A stretch of DNA of 64,000 bases, taken from Methylobacterium sp. J-076. Lineage in GTDB: Bacteria > Pseudomonadota > Alphaproteobacteria > Rhizobiales > Beijerinckiaceae. Positions 1 through 8,305 of the stretch are shown here, piece after piece. The notes beneath the pieces are model-generated. The model saw nothing but the letters and a program-made list of their open reading frames with translations. It had not been told where the DNA came from and ran no database searches. Location of the stretch: assembly GCF_022829405.1 (NCBI RefSeq), contig NZ_JAKSXW010000143.1:62001-126000 (forward strand). Reading direction: 5' to 3'. A program made the position numbers and the translations under genes. Every line of letters starts with the position of its first letter. Position 1 is the first letter of the stretch.

Positions 1-1634
1 AGGTGGCGGGCATTCGACTCGATCTTGCGCATGTCGGGCAGGAGGTTCTCGTGGCCGAGATCCTCCATCTCCTCTTGCAGCATCTCCGAGTAGCCGATGA
101 CCGCCGAGAGCGGGGTGCGCAATTCGTGGCTCATGTTGGCCAGGAACTCGCTCTTGGCCCGGTTGGCCTCCTCCGCGGCGTGCTTGGCGGCCGCGAGCTG
201 GATCTCGGCGCGCTTGCGCCCGTCGATGTCGGTGACCACCACCACGGCCCCGACGACGCGGTCGTCGTCGTGCATCGGGGCGCCCGAGAACCCGATCCAG
301 GCGCGGGTGCCGTCCCCGCGGCGGTAGTCGACCTCGAGCTCGGCGGCCGCCTCGCCGCCCTGCGCCACGCGCACCAGCGGCCACTCCCCCGGCTCGACCG
401 GGCGCCCGTCGGCGTGCAGCCCGACCCAGGCCGCCGGCGCGCTGCCGGGGGCCTCGAGGGGGACCGCGTGGCCCAGGATGGCGGCGACGCGGGCGTTGTG
501 GCCGACGATGCGCCCGGTCGGCGCCTCGGCGATGAGGACGCCGACGGGCAGCGTCTCCATCACGGTCCGCAGCGTCGCCTCGCTCGCCCGGATGCCGCGG
601 CGCGCCTCCGCCTCGCCGGCCTCGGCGAGGCCCGCCGGGATGGCGCCGGCGAACAGGGTCGCGATGCGCAGGTCTCGCCCCGAGAACGCATCCGGGCGGC
701 TCGACTGCAGCTTCAGGACGCCGATGGTCGAGCGCCCCCGGAGGATCGGGACGCAGACGGCCGACCGCAGGCCCAGTTGGACCAGCAGGTCGCGCTTCAC
801 CCGGGGGTCGAGGAGCACGTCGGGGCAGATCACCGGCTTGCCGGTCGTCAGGCAGTGCCCCGCGAGGCTGCCTGCGATGGGGACCCGCAGCCCGGCATGG
901 GCCGCGAGCGTGCCGCCGGCGGCGCGGTAGGCGAGGGTGGCGCCGTCCCGCAACTCGATCACGCCGCCCTCGGCCTGGGGGATGGCATCCATGACGCCGC
1001 CGACGAGGGCATCGAGGATGGCGTCCCGGTTCCCGTCCGCCCGCGTGACCGCGGCCTGGGCGGAGATCAGGGCGTTCTGCTGCGCGATCAGCGCGGACTG
1101 GCCCGCGAGGATGCGCTCCCGGTCGGCGGCCCCGCGGCGCAGCTCCAACTGGGACATCACCTGCCCGGCCAGCGCCCGCAGCGCCGTGGCCTGCCGGGGG
1201 TCCAGGCCCTCCGGACGGGGGACGAGGTCGATCACGCAGAGGCTGCCGAGGCGCTGGCCGCCCCGCTCCTCCAGCGGTGCGCCGGCATAGAAGCGCAGGT
1301 GCGGCTCGCCCGTGACGAGGGGGTTCTCGCGCGTGCGCGGGTCCTGCGTGAGGTCGGGGATGATCAGCAGGTCGGGCGAGCCCAGGACATGCGCGCAGAC
1401 GGACTTGTCGAGGGACGTCTCGCACGGGGCGAAGCCGGCCCGCGCCTTGAACCATTGCCGGTCGTCCGTGACGAGGCTCACGAGCGCGACCGGGGCCGCG
1501 CAGGTCATGCGCGCCAGCTCGACGATGTCGTCGAACCCCTTTTCGGGGGGCGTGTCGAGGATGTCGTGGTCCCGGAGCGCGTCGAGGCGCCGGGTGTCCG
1601 CGACCTCGGGGGGCAATGTGATCGGGTCGGTCAT
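1..1634 (-). CDS. GAF-GAF-PAS sensor histidine kinase (C-terminus cut by window edge)
   Basis: The reverse strand is open from an ATG at 1634 to the window edge, giving about 544 codons without a stop. The translation shows a first GAF domain (about residues 30-165), a second GAF domain (about 190-320, including the segment SAVCVPILRGRSTIGVLKLQ), a PAS domain (about 325-440, MDTLPVGVLI-type start) and a HisKA H-box, NMSHELRTPLSAVIGYSEML, whose phospho-acceptor His is residue 503 (codon at 126-128). The ATP-binding domain would lie beyond position 1. There is no membrane segment, so it is probably a cytoplasmic sensor. It is transcribed away from the photolyase-like gene. The ligand and the partner regulator are unknown. 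Confidence 0.9.
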   Translation of the reverse strand, partial: MTDPITLPPEVADTRRLDALRDHDILDTPPEKGFDDIVELARMTCAAPVALVSLVTDDRQWFKARAGFAPCETSLDKSVCAHVLGSPDLLIIPDLTQDPRTRENPLVTGEPHLRFYAGAPLEERGGQRLGSLCVIDLVPRPEGLDPRQATALRALAGQVMSQLELRRGAADRERILAGQSALIAQQNALISAQAAVTRADGNRDAILDALVGGVMDAIPQAEGGVIELRDGATLAYRAAGGTLAAHAGLRVPIAGSLAGHCLTTGKPVICPDVLLDPRVKRDLLVQLGLRSAVCVPILRGRSTIGVLKLQSSRPDAFSGRDLRIATLFAGAIPAGLAEAGEAEARRGIRASEATLRTVMETLPVGVLIAEAPTGRIVGHNARVAAILGHAVPLEAPGSAPAAWVGLHADGRPVEPGEWPLVRVAQGGEAAAELEVDYRRGDGTRAWIGFSGAPMHDDDRVVGAVVVVTDIDGRKRAEIQLAAAKHAAEEANRAKSEFLANMSHELRTPLSAVIGYSEMLQEEMEDLGHENLLPDMRKIESNARH

Positions 1635-1834
1635 GGGCGGCTCGATGGCGGGGCTGGTGCGCTCGCCTGCGCGAGGCCGCGTTCCGACGCGATGCGGAGA
1701 GCCGGGACCCTCGACAACACGGTGGCCTCGCCGAGGTTGCCGGCGCTCCCGTTCCGAGGGGCGCCTCACCGAGGGAACGCCGCCGGGGAATGGGTCGCAA
1801 TCGCACGGACGGGGCAGAGCGCTAGCTCAGCGGC

Positions 1835-2965
1835 ATGGATCGCACCTTCCCCATGACCCGTGCCGCCGGCCTCGACCGGCTGACCGCCTTCCTCGCGGAG
1901 GCCGGCGCGGATTACGCCGCCTCCCGCAACACCGATGCCGGGCCGGGGGGACGCACGACCACGTCCGCGCTGTCGCCCTACCTGCGCCGCCGCCTGATCA
2001 CCGAGGCCGAGGTGGTGTCGGCCGCCGAGGCCGCGTTCGGTGACGGCGGGGCGGAGAAGTTCGTGTCCGAGGTCTTCTGGCGGACCTACTTCAAGGGCCA
2101 CCTGGAGACCCACCCCGCGGCCTGGACCGATTTCCTCGCCCTGGCCGCGGCGGATCGCGGGCGGCTCGCCGCCGAGCCGGGGCTGCGCCGGACCCATGCG
2201 ATGGCGATCGAGGGCCGAACGGGCATCGACGGCTTCGACGACTGGGCCCGGGAGCTGGTCGAGACCGGCTGGCTGCACAACCACGCGCGGATGTGGTTCG
2301 CCTCGATCTGGATCTTCACCCTGCGCCTTCCCTGGGCGCTGGGCGCGGACTTCTTCCTGCGCCACCTCCTGGACGGGGACCCGGCGAGCAACACCCTGTC
2401 CTGGCGCTGGGTGGCGGGCCTGCACACCCGGGGCAAGCACTACGTCGCCCGCGCGGAGAACATCCGCCGCTACACGAACGGCCGGTTCGACCCCGTGGGC
2501 CTCGATGAGTACCCGGATTCCCTCGACGAACCGATGCCGCCGCGCGAGGTCGCCCTGCCGGTGGCCGATACGCCGCCCCCCGGCGACGTGGCCCTGCTGA
2601 TCCACCTCGACGACCTCCACCCCGAGAGCCTGCCGTTGGCCGGCGCCCGGGTCGCCCGGGTCGGCGGTCTGCTCGCCCACGCCCCCGGCGCCTCGGACCG
2701 GGTGCGCGCGGCCGATGCGGCGGCGCTGGCCGATGCCCTGGACCGGGCGGGAGCGCATTTCGGATGCGAGGCGGGACCGGCCACCGGGGACTGGTCCGGC
2801 GACCGTCCGGTCGTCACGGCGTGGGCGCCGGTCGGGCCGTCCGCGGAGGGACTGCCGGCGGGCTGCCTGCGCGTCCGGCGCGCCTGGGACGAGGCGGCAT
2901 GGCCGTTCTCCACCCGCGGCTATTCCCGGCTGAGAAGCCGGATCCCCCAGGTGGTGTCGGCCTGA
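1835..2965 (+). CDS. Photolyase/cryptochrome-family FAD-binding protein with reversed domain order
   Basis: 376 aa. Residues about 40-230 resemble the helical FAD-binding half of photolyases: TSALSPYLRRRLIT, EVFWRTYFKGHLE, TGWLHNHARMWFAS and SNTLSWRWVAGLHTRGKHY. A normal photolyase has its alpha/beta antenna domain at the N-terminus. Here the protein begins almost directly with the FAD domain, and an alpha/beta-like segment (about 245-376, ending WPFSTRGYSRLRSRIP) follows it. The order therefore looks permuted. DNA repair, light sensing or another FAD role are all possible. The start could also be the ATG at 1853, as no strong ribosome binding site decides between them. Family membership is fairly sure; activity is not. 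Confidence 0.8.
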   Translation: MDRTFPMTRAAGLDRLTAFLAEAGADYAASRNTDAGPGGRTTTSALSPYLRRRLITEAEVVSAAEAAFGDGGAEKFVSEVFWRTYFKGHLETHPAAWTDFLALAAADRGRLAAEPGLRRTHAMAIEGRTGIDGFDDWARELVETGWLHNHARMWFASIWIFTLRLPWALGADFFLRHLLDGDPASNTLSWRWVAGLHTRGKHYVARAENIRRYTNGRFDPVGLDEYPDSLDEPMPPREVALPVADTPPPGDVALLIHLDDLHPESLPLAGARVARVGGLLAHAPGASDRVRAADAAALADALDRAGAHFGCEAGPATGDWSGDRPVVTAWAPVGPSAEGLPAGCLRVRRAWDEAAWPFSTRGYSRLRSRIPQVVSA

Positions 2966-3105
2966 TCGGCTCGCGTCGTCCGCGTCGCCGGGCAGGGCAT
3001 GCGTGAGCGTCGGGGCGCAGCGGACGTCGCCGCCGCGCCCTCTTCCGATCCATTGCAGATCTGCGGGCCCTGCGAAAAGATGGGCCGGTTCGTCCGAGAC
3101 ATGCG

Positions 3106-3528
3106 ATGCGCCACCTCATCTCGTCCGGCTCGTCATTCGAGCACGATATCGGCTACTCCCGCGCCGTCGTCGACGGCGAGTGGGTGTTCGTGTCCGGCAC
3201 GACTGGGTTTGACTACGCTACGATGACCATCGCCGACGACGTCGCGGCCCAGGCCGAGCAGTGCTTGGCGAACATCGCCCAGGCGTTGCGCGAGGCCGAG
3301 GCAACCTTCGCCGACGTGGTGCGGGTGCGCTACATCCTCCCTTCAGCCGACGACTTCCCCGCGTGCTGGCCCGCCCTCCGCGGCGCGTTCGGGGAAGCGC
3401 GGCCCGCAGCGACGATGATCGAGGCGGGTCTGATCGACCGCAGGGTCAAGATCGAAATCGAGGTGACCGCGCGCAGGGGCTCCGAGGTTGCCCATCACCC
3501 CAAGCCGATGTCGCCCGGGAGCCTGTGA
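3106..3528 (+). CDS. RidA/YjgF/UK114-family protein
   Basis: 140 aa, the family's usual length. It shows the Rid fold signatures VFVSGTTGFD near residue 28, QAEQCLANIAQALREA, VVRVRYILPS and a C-terminal RRVKIEIEVTA strand. RidA proteins deaminate reactive enamine/imine intermediates released by PLP enzymes. The conserved substrate-binding Arg of true RidA is usually near residue 105. The segment AGLIDRRVKIEIE carries two Arg close to that place, but subgroup assignment (RidA versus Rid1-7) cannot be made by eye. The ATG at 3106 is preferred because the family starts just before this segment. It is probably a stand-alone gene. Confidence 0.85.
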   Translation: MRHLISSGSSFEHDIGYSRAVVDGEWVFVSGTTGFDYATMTIADDVAAQAEQCLANIAQALREAEATFADVVRVRYILPSADDFPACWPALRGAFGEARPAATMIEAGLIDRRVKIEIEVTARRGSEVAHHPKPMSPGSL

Positions 3529-3683
3529 ATGGCTGCCCCTGCTCTGCGCCGATGGCGGTCCCCACGGCGGCTGCGTGTCGGGAGCGGAACCCCAGCACGG
3601 TGGCACCGCCCGATCACGCCCCGGAACCGCCGCACCGGCGCGTGGTTCCCACTGCTACGGGGATCGGCAACCTGAGGTGTTTC

Positions 3684-4412
3684 GTGCGCGACCGCGGGCC
3701 ATTCTCACGCCGCCTCCTGCTCCAGTCGGGCGGCGTCGCCGCCGCCGGCACCCTGCTCGGGATCGGAGGGGCGTCAGGCGGGGAGACGAATGCCGGCACG
3801 CCGACGGGCCGCCGGCCGGTCACCCTCGATCCCGATTACTTCAAGGGCATGTACGCCACCGAGTCCGACCCCTGGCAGTTCGCCACGAGCCCGTACGAGC
3901 GGGACAAGTACGCCGCGACCCTCGCGGCCCTGCCGCGCGCCCACTACGCGTCCGCCCTCGACGTGGGATGCTCCATCGGCGTGTTCACCCATCAGCTCTG
4001 TCCCCGGTGCGACGCGCTGATCGGACTCGACGTGGTCCCCTCCGTGCTGGACGCGGCGCGGGCCCGCTGCGCCGACTGCCCGAACGCGCGCTTCCTGCTC
4101 GCGGCCGTGCCCGGCACTTGGCCGGAGGGGCGGTTCGACCTCATCGTGATCTCGGAGGTGGCCTATTACCTCGACCGCGCCGACCTCGCCCGCCTCGTGG
4201 CCCGGGTCGAGGGCGCGGTCCTGCCGGAGGCGGACATCGTGCTGGTCCACTGGCTGGGCGTGACCCATTATCCGCTCTCCGGCGACGATGCGGCCGAAGG
4301 CTTCATCGCGGGTGCGGCGGGCTTCGCCCGGGTCCTGAAGCAGTCGAGGACGGCCGAGTACCGCCTCGACGTGCTGCGCGTGACCAAGGCCGCCGACGCC
4401 TCCGACCGGTGA
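3684..4412 (+). CDS. NodS-like class I SAM-dependent methyltransferase with Tat-like N-terminus
   Basis: 242 aa from a GTG at 3684, preceded by a GAGG box about 7 bases upstream. The family core starts at LDPDYFKGMYATESDPWQFA and continues YERDKYAATLAALPR, then the SAM-binding motif ALDVGCSIGVFTHQL, the acidic loop GLDVVP, and FDLIVISEVAYYLDR. This layout matches NodS-type N-methyltransferases. Residues 1-35 contain SRRLLLQSGGVAAAGTLLG followed by a Gly/Ser-rich stretch, which reads like a twin-arginine signal. That would be strange for an enzyme using cytoplasmic SAM. The longer upstream open frame overlaps the Rid gene and is unlikely. The substrate is unknown. Confidence 0.8.
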   Translation: MRDRGPFSRRLLLQSGGVAAAGTLLGIGGASGGETNAGTPTGRRPVTLDPDYFKGMYATESDPWQFATSPYERDKYAATLAALPRAHYASALDVGCSIGVFTHQLCPRCDALIGLDVVPSVLDAARARCADCPNARFLLAAVPGTWPEGRFDLIVISEVAYYLDRADLARLVARVEGAVLPEADIVLVHWLGVTHYPLSGDDAAEGFIAGAAGFARVLKQSRTAEYRLDVLRVTKAADASDR

Positions 4413-4461
4413 TCCGCGCGACGGGTGAGCGCCGGCTCCGCGGGCGGGGGGAGGGCGCGCC

Positions 4462-5814
4462 TCACGCAGCCCGTCGCCCGGCCTCGCGCCGGGCCTGGGC
4501 GCGCGCGACGGCATACAGCGCGAGGCCGAGGAGCATCAGGCCGAGACCGCAGAGCGACTGGATGGGCCGCGCGGCGACGAGATAGACCAGCATGAACAGG
4601 GTCACGCTGAGGAAGATGATCGGCGTGACGGGGTAGCCCCAGGCGCGATAGGGCCGCGGCAGGTGGGGTTCGGTGATCCGCAGCTTGATCAGGCCGAGCA
4701 CCGCCAGGAACGCGCACAGGGTGAGGCCGAACTGGATGAATTCCAGCACCGCCGCGTAGCTCTGCGTGAGGAGCAGGAGGCTGGCGACGAGACATTGGAA
4801 AAGGATCGCGGCCGCGGGCGCGCCGCCGCGGGTGCGGCGCGCGAAGATGCGCAGGAGCGGCATGTCCTCGCCCATCGTCGCCGTGACGCTCGGGCCGATC
4901 CACATCATCGCACCGATCGTCGGGATGAGGCCGAAGCAGATCACCGCGCCGACGACCCGGCCGCCATCCGCGCCGAAGACGTGCCGGCCGCTGATCAGGG
5001 CGACGTCGATCTGCCCGGCGAGCTCGTTCAGCGGCGTGGTGTAGAGGAACACCGCGTTCAGGGCGACGTAGAGCACGACCACGAGGCCCGTCCCGAGGAA
5101 CAGGGCCCTGGGCAGGCTGTCGTGTGGGTCGGCCAGATCGCCGGCGATGTACGTCGCCGCGTTCCAGCCCGAGTAGGCGTACATCACGAAGACGAGGCTG
5201 ACGGCGAAGCCGGTGCTGAAGACCTGCGCCGGATCGAACGCGCCCGGCGCGAAGCTGACGGGTGGTCCCCCTCCGGTGGCGAGACCGGCGCCGATGAAGG
5301 CCACGATGAGCAGGAGTTTCAGCAGCGTCGAGCCGACCTGGAACGCCTCCCCGAAGCGCCCGCCCGCCACGCGGATGGCCGTGACGGCCCAGATGATCGC
5401 GAGGCCGAGCGGAAGCGCCGGTGCCGCCGGGTGGAAGGCCTTGGCGTATTGCCCGAACGCCATCGCGGCCAGGGCCACCGGCGCCGCGAAGCCGACCGTG
5501 GCCGAGAGCCAGCCCGCCATGAATCCGAGGGCCGGACCGTAGGCGCGGGTGAGGTAGGTGTACTCGCCGCTGGAGCGGGGAAACATCGTCGCCAGCTCGG
5601 CGTAGCTGAACGCTCCGCACAGTGCGACCAACCCACCGATGCCCCAGAGCAGCAGCAGCCCGAAACCCGACTGGATGTCGGACACCTGGAAGCCGAGGCT
5701 GGTGAACACCCCGACGCCGATCATGTCGGCCACCACGAGGGCGGTCGCCGCCGGCGTCGCGACGGAGGGGGCCGCCCTGCCGCGCGACGGGTCGGTCGGG
5801 ACAAGGTCCGCCAT
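4462..5814 (-). CDS. APC-superfamily amino acid permease
   Basis: 451 aa from the ATG at 5814. About twelve hydrophobic segments run through the protein. The first is DMIGVGVFTSLGFQ, the typical APC helix 1 with its unwound G-rich centre. Later markers are LCGAFSYAELATMFPRSSGE (helix 2), AYSGWNAATYIAGDL (helix 6) and GPSVTATMGEDMPLL. It belongs with the LAT/YfnA-like amino acid/polyamine/organocation carriers, acting in the inner membrane. The substrate cannot be read from sequence. The open frame continues upstream to 6030, but that part is Arg/Pro-rich and lacks family resemblance. Gene neighbours are not functionally linked. Confidence 0.88.
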   Translation of the reverse strand: MADLVPTDPSRGRAAPSVATPAATALVVADMIGVGVFTSLGFQVSDIQSGFGLLLLWGIGGLVALCGAFSYAELATMFPRSSGEYTYLTRAYGPALGFMAGWLSATVGFAAPVALAAMAFGQYAKAFHPAAPALPLGLAIIWAVTAIRVAGGRFGEAFQVGSTLLKLLLIVAFIGAGLATGGGPPVSFAPGAFDPAQVFSTGFAVSLVFVMYAYSGWNAATYIAGDLADPHDSLPRALFLGTGLVVVLYVALNAVFLYTTPLNELAGQIDVALISGRHVFGADGGRVVGAVICFGLIPTIGAMMWIGPSVTATMGEDMPLLRIFARRTRGGAPAAAILFQCLVASLLLLTQSYAAVLEFIQFGLTLCAFLAVLGLIKLRITEPHLPRPYRAWGYPVTPIIFLSVTLFMLVYLVAARPIQSLCGLGLMLLGLALYAVARAQARREAGRRAA

Positions 5815-6079
5815 TGCCTGTGGCCGCACTGCGGGGTGACCGATGGCGGGCCTGACCGCCTCGTGTCTGATGCTACCCGGGAGCGACCGACTCCGTTCCC
5901 GGGCGCGGTGATCGCGATGGCGCGGGACGCCCGGAGGCGGTCGGTGCGCCGTGCCCCTGGGGCCGACCGGAGCGTCCCGGTCCGGGGCCGGCGGGGCGCG
6001 ACGTCCGACTGAACCCGCCGCGGCCACCAATGCGGCTCTCGCGCGTTTGCGCAGCGTTCACCCGTGAGTGGAGGCTCAG

Positions 6080-6391
6080 ATGCTTGTCCGCGTTGCCTTG
6101 ATCTCGGTGGCCCTCGCCTCGGGCGCTCAGGCCGCCGCCTTCGACGATCTCAAAGGGCATTTGGCATCCTGCCTGCGCTTCGAGATGGCCGGCTCCCCCG
6201 CACAGCGCGGCGTGCCCGCCTCGCTCAGGGTCCGCGACGCGCTGGACCGCTGCTCCGACGATGTCGCCCGCCTCGAACGGGCCGATGGCCGCCGGTTGCG
6301 CAGCGATGGCGGCATCAGCCCCTCCACCAAGGAGGTGATCCAGGGCGTCGTGAGCCGCAGCGGCGGCGGCATCTCCAACGTGCGGTACTGA
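6080..6391 (+). CDS. Small exported protein, unknown function
   Basis: 103 aa. A GGAGG box at about 6070-6074 sits six bases before the ATG at 6080, which fixes the start. Residues 1-19 form a clean Sec signal peptide (MLVRVALISVALASGAQAA). The mature part holds two Cys (CLRFEM and DRCSDDVARL), possibly a disulphide, and ends in a Gly/Ser-rich tail. I recognise no domain. It is convergent with the next small gene, only four bases away. Confidence 0.65.
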   Translation: MLVRVALISVALASGAQAAAFDDLKGHLASCLRFEMAGSPAQRGVPASLRVRDALDRCSDDVARLERADGRRLRSDGGISPSTKEVIQGVVSRSGGGISNVRY

Positions 6392-6395
6392 GGCC

Positions 6396-6584
6396 TCAGA
6401 CGCGCACGTCGAGACGCTGCCCCTGCCCGGCCGGTGCGGGCGGCGAGGCCGCCACGGCGGTCTGGGCCACCATGTCCGCCACGGATTTCTGGGCATCGAT
6501 CTGCTGGCGGGCGACCGCGGTGCCGACCGATTGGGCGAAGCCCCCGGCTTGCATCTGCACGGCTTGAGTGAGGACGCTGGTCAT
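6396..6584 (-). CDS. YjfB-like putative motility protein
   Basis: 62 aa. The pattern AQSVGTAVARQQIDAQKSVA, followed by a short linker and a basic/hydrophobic RLDVRV tail, fits the small YjfB family (putative motility proteins found in many flagellates). The family name comes from genomic association with flagellar genes; its biochemistry is unknown. No flagellar gene is adjacent here, though a chemotaxis cluster lies at 39-45 kb. The assignment is by pattern only. Confidence 0.6.
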   Translation of the reverse strand: MTSVLTQAVQMQAGGFAQSVGTAVARQQIDAQKSVADMVAQTAVAASPPAPAGQGQRLDVRV

Positions 6585-6669
6585 GCCCCGAGGCTAGCCG
6601 GCGATCCGTAAAGGACCGGTGATCGGCCCTTGTCGTATTTGCCGCAACCTCGGGGCCGGAACGCGGCAG

Positions 6670-6879
6670 TTACCGCGCGCCGCGCCACTGGAACGTGACG
6701 TCCCGCAGCGCGGCGTCGCCGTTGGCCTCCGACGCGCCCTGCGAGGCGAAGGACCTGACCGACTGGCGGACGACCACGCCATCGCGGGTGATCGCCCAGT
6801 CGAAGCGGCCCGGCTCCGTGGAGGACGGGGTGATCCGCAGCGTGTGCGGGTTCGGCGTGAAGGTGATCATATTCAGCAT
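6670..6879 (-). CDS. Small conserved-type hypothetical protein
   Basis: 69 aa from the ATG at 6879 (a second ATG lies at 6870). The protein reads as a short beta-sheet domain: HTLRITPSSTEPGRFDWAIT, then VVRQSVRSFASQGASEANGD and a final VTFQWRGA strand. Methylobacterium genomes carry many such small proteins with a PGR-W-I...S-SFA pattern, but no function is known to me. No good ribosome binding site is visible. Coding is supported by the alternation of hydrophobic and polar residues, unlike the Arg/Pro-rich alternative frames. Confidence 0.5.
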   Translation of the reverse strand: MLNMITFTPNPHTLRITPSSTEPGRFDWAITRDGVVVRQSVRSFASQGASEANGDAALRDVTFQWRGAR

Positions 6880-7018
6880 GTGGGGTCGCGCCGGCCGAAC
6901 TGCGAGCGGGTCCGGGCGGCGACCGTCGCGTCCGGCCGTCCGGCGCCGCCCGGGGCTTCGCCCGAGCCTCCCGGGCGCTACGGGAAGGCCCAAATCCCGA
7001 GAGCGAGCGCACCGCCGA

Positions 7019-7273
7019 TCATGGCGACGCAGCCGGAGAAGGCCGGCAGGCCCAGACTCGGCCGGTGAGCGCCCTGACGGCGTCCCGGACCTGCTCCGAC
7101 GCCGCCTCGTTCGCGTGGGCGAACTTCATGCGCTGCGAGGTCGGGGGGCCGCCGCCGGCCTCGTCGCAGGTGCCGAGCTGCGCGGCGCCGACATGGCCGT
7201 GATTGATCCGGGCCTGAGGCTCGTTGCCATCGGTCAGGGATCTCTGCAGCGAACGGGTGAGACGGGCGCTCAC
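7019..7273 (-). CDS. Small hypothetical protein, possibly frameshifted at its 3' end
   Basis: 84 aa starting at a GTG that overlaps the stop of the preceding minus-strand gene by four bases (GTGA), an arrangement typical of coupled genes. The part up to MKFAHANEAASEQVRDAVRA has natural composition. The last residues turn Pro/Arg-rich, while the neighbouring frame gives LPAFSGCVAMIGGALALGIW, a plausible membrane anchor ending at 6978. Either the real gene carries a frameshift near 7060-7080 or it ends here without an anchor. Function unknown. Confidence 0.35.
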   Translation of the reverse strand: MSARLTRSLQRSLTDGNEPQARINHGHVGAAQLGTCDEAGGGPPTSQRMKFAHANEAASEQVRDAVRALTGRVWACRPSPAASP

Positions 7274-7530
7274 CGTGCCGCCAGCCCGGTCGACGCCCCG
7301 GCACCCGGTCTGCCCCCGGTCTCCCCCGACGGGACCGGCAGCCCGTTGGCCACATGAACCACGCCGACGGGCGATCCCATGCGGCCGCTCAAATGTCCGC
7401 CGGACGTCACCCCGGCCATCAGGATCGCCAGGGCGCCCATCATGAAACCGACAGAGGCGATCACCCCATAAAACATCGGCAGGCCTGGGCCGCCGTACCG
7501 TCCATTCTGATTGGAATGCTGCTCTGTCAC
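7270..7530 (-). CDS. Small single-pass membrane protein
   Basis: 86 aa from a GTG at 7530, preceded by a GAGGTGG ribosome binding site. After a Gln/Asn/Gly-rich start there is one strong hydrophobic segment (MFYGVIASVGFMMGALAILM, about residues 19-38), then a Gly-rich soluble tail with GVVHVANGLPVPSGETGG. No family is recognised. The next gene overlaps its stop by four bases, suggesting a two-gene unit. Confidence 0.5.
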   Translation of the reverse strand: MTEQHSNQNGRYGGPGLPMFYGVIASVGFMMGALAILMAGVTSGGHLSGRMGSPVGVVHVANGLPVPSGETGGRPGAGASTGLAAR

Positions 7531-7738
7531 CCATCCACCTCGCTGATCCGTCACGACGGATCCTGACGAGCAACCGCGTCCCGGTGCGATAGGTCCGCCC
7601 TGTGGCGTTGGCGACCGATCCGGGCCGGGCGCCGGCGGTGCAGGGGGGCCATGCCCCGTCCCCCCCTCGTCCGGGTATGCTTGCCTTGCTGTCTGAAGTT
7701 GGCTAGCGCCAACGAAGATGGCGCAGGCGGAGGTCGCG

Positions 7739-7834
7739 ATGCTGGGAACCGTTTTGGGTATCGTGGCTGTGCTGACCGCGCTGGATATGTCCGGCGTGGC
7801 GTTCCGGTGGGTCACCAACATCCTGTCGAAGTAA
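7739..7834 (+). CDS. 31-residue membrane miniprotein
   Basis: The ATG at 7739 follows a GGAGG box at 7729-7733. The protein begins MLGTVLGIVAVLTALDM and ends VTNILSK, i.e. one short hydrophobic helix followed by a slightly amphipathic end. An in-frame ATG at 7718 would add seven residues but lies before the GGAGG box. Small single-helix proteins of this kind are often missed in annotation. The evidence is the ribosome binding site, the hydrophobic pattern and a clean stop. Function unknown. Confidence 0.4.
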   Translation: MLGTVLGIVAVLTALDMSGVAFRWVTNILSK

Positions 7835-7999
7835 GGCCCTCCGGTTTCGGACGAGGAGCGCGGGTCGCCTCCCACGGATGCGGGCTCGCCGATGAGCCCC
7901 GTCGGGTTCGGGGACACGGAGCGGGCCGGGAACGCCGGCATCCTATCGGCGCCAGCGGCGTTGGCCCTGCCGAGACGCATGCGCACGAAGGAGGTCGTC

Positions 8000-8173
8000 A
8001 TGGCGAGCCGTTCCGCTGAATGGGAAGAGGGCAAGGCGGCCAAGCAATCCGGGGCGTCCTACACCGCCGATCCGTATCGGGCGGGGTCACAGGAGAGCGC
8101 GGACTGGCTGGCTGGCTTCACCTTCGACGAGAAGGAGCAGAACGTCGACCACCCGGTACCGGGCGAGGGTTGA
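8000..8173 (+). CDS. 57-residue protein resembling ribosome modulation factor/CrpP-like proteins
   Basis: An AAGGAGG box at about 7988-7994 precedes the ATG at 8000. The core EWEEGKAAKQSGASY, DPYRAGSQESADWLAGF matches the general pattern of RMF-like proteins (helix with a G, a central PY.xGS, then W-xxGF). RMF dimerises 70S ribosomes in stationary phase; CrpP is a distant relative. The likeness is by eye, and a more general small stress protein is possible. It stands alone between a miniprotein and the ClpP-like gene. Confidence 0.5.
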   Translation: MASRSAEWEEGKAAKQSGASYTADPYRAGSQESADWLAGFTFDEKEQNVDHPVPGEG

Positions 8174-8305
8174 CCGCCGCACGGCCCCGCGTCCCCCGCG
8201 CGGGCGCGGCCCATGGCCTCAACTGAGGCCCGCGCCCCCAAGTGACCGCCGCCCGGCCGAGGGGGCGGTCCGGCGGGACGGCCGTGGCCGGGCCGGCGGC
8301 GCGCC

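Noticed and set aside
3..1856. A forward open frame of about 600 codons opposite the truncated histidine kinase
   Set aside because: The reverse strand gives GAF, PAS and H-box motifs; the forward translation is a featureless shadow.
4462..6030. An extended start of the amino acid permease at 6030
   Set aside because: The extra 72 residues are Arg/Pro-rich and unrelated to the APC family; the ATG at 5814 gives the normal N-terminus.
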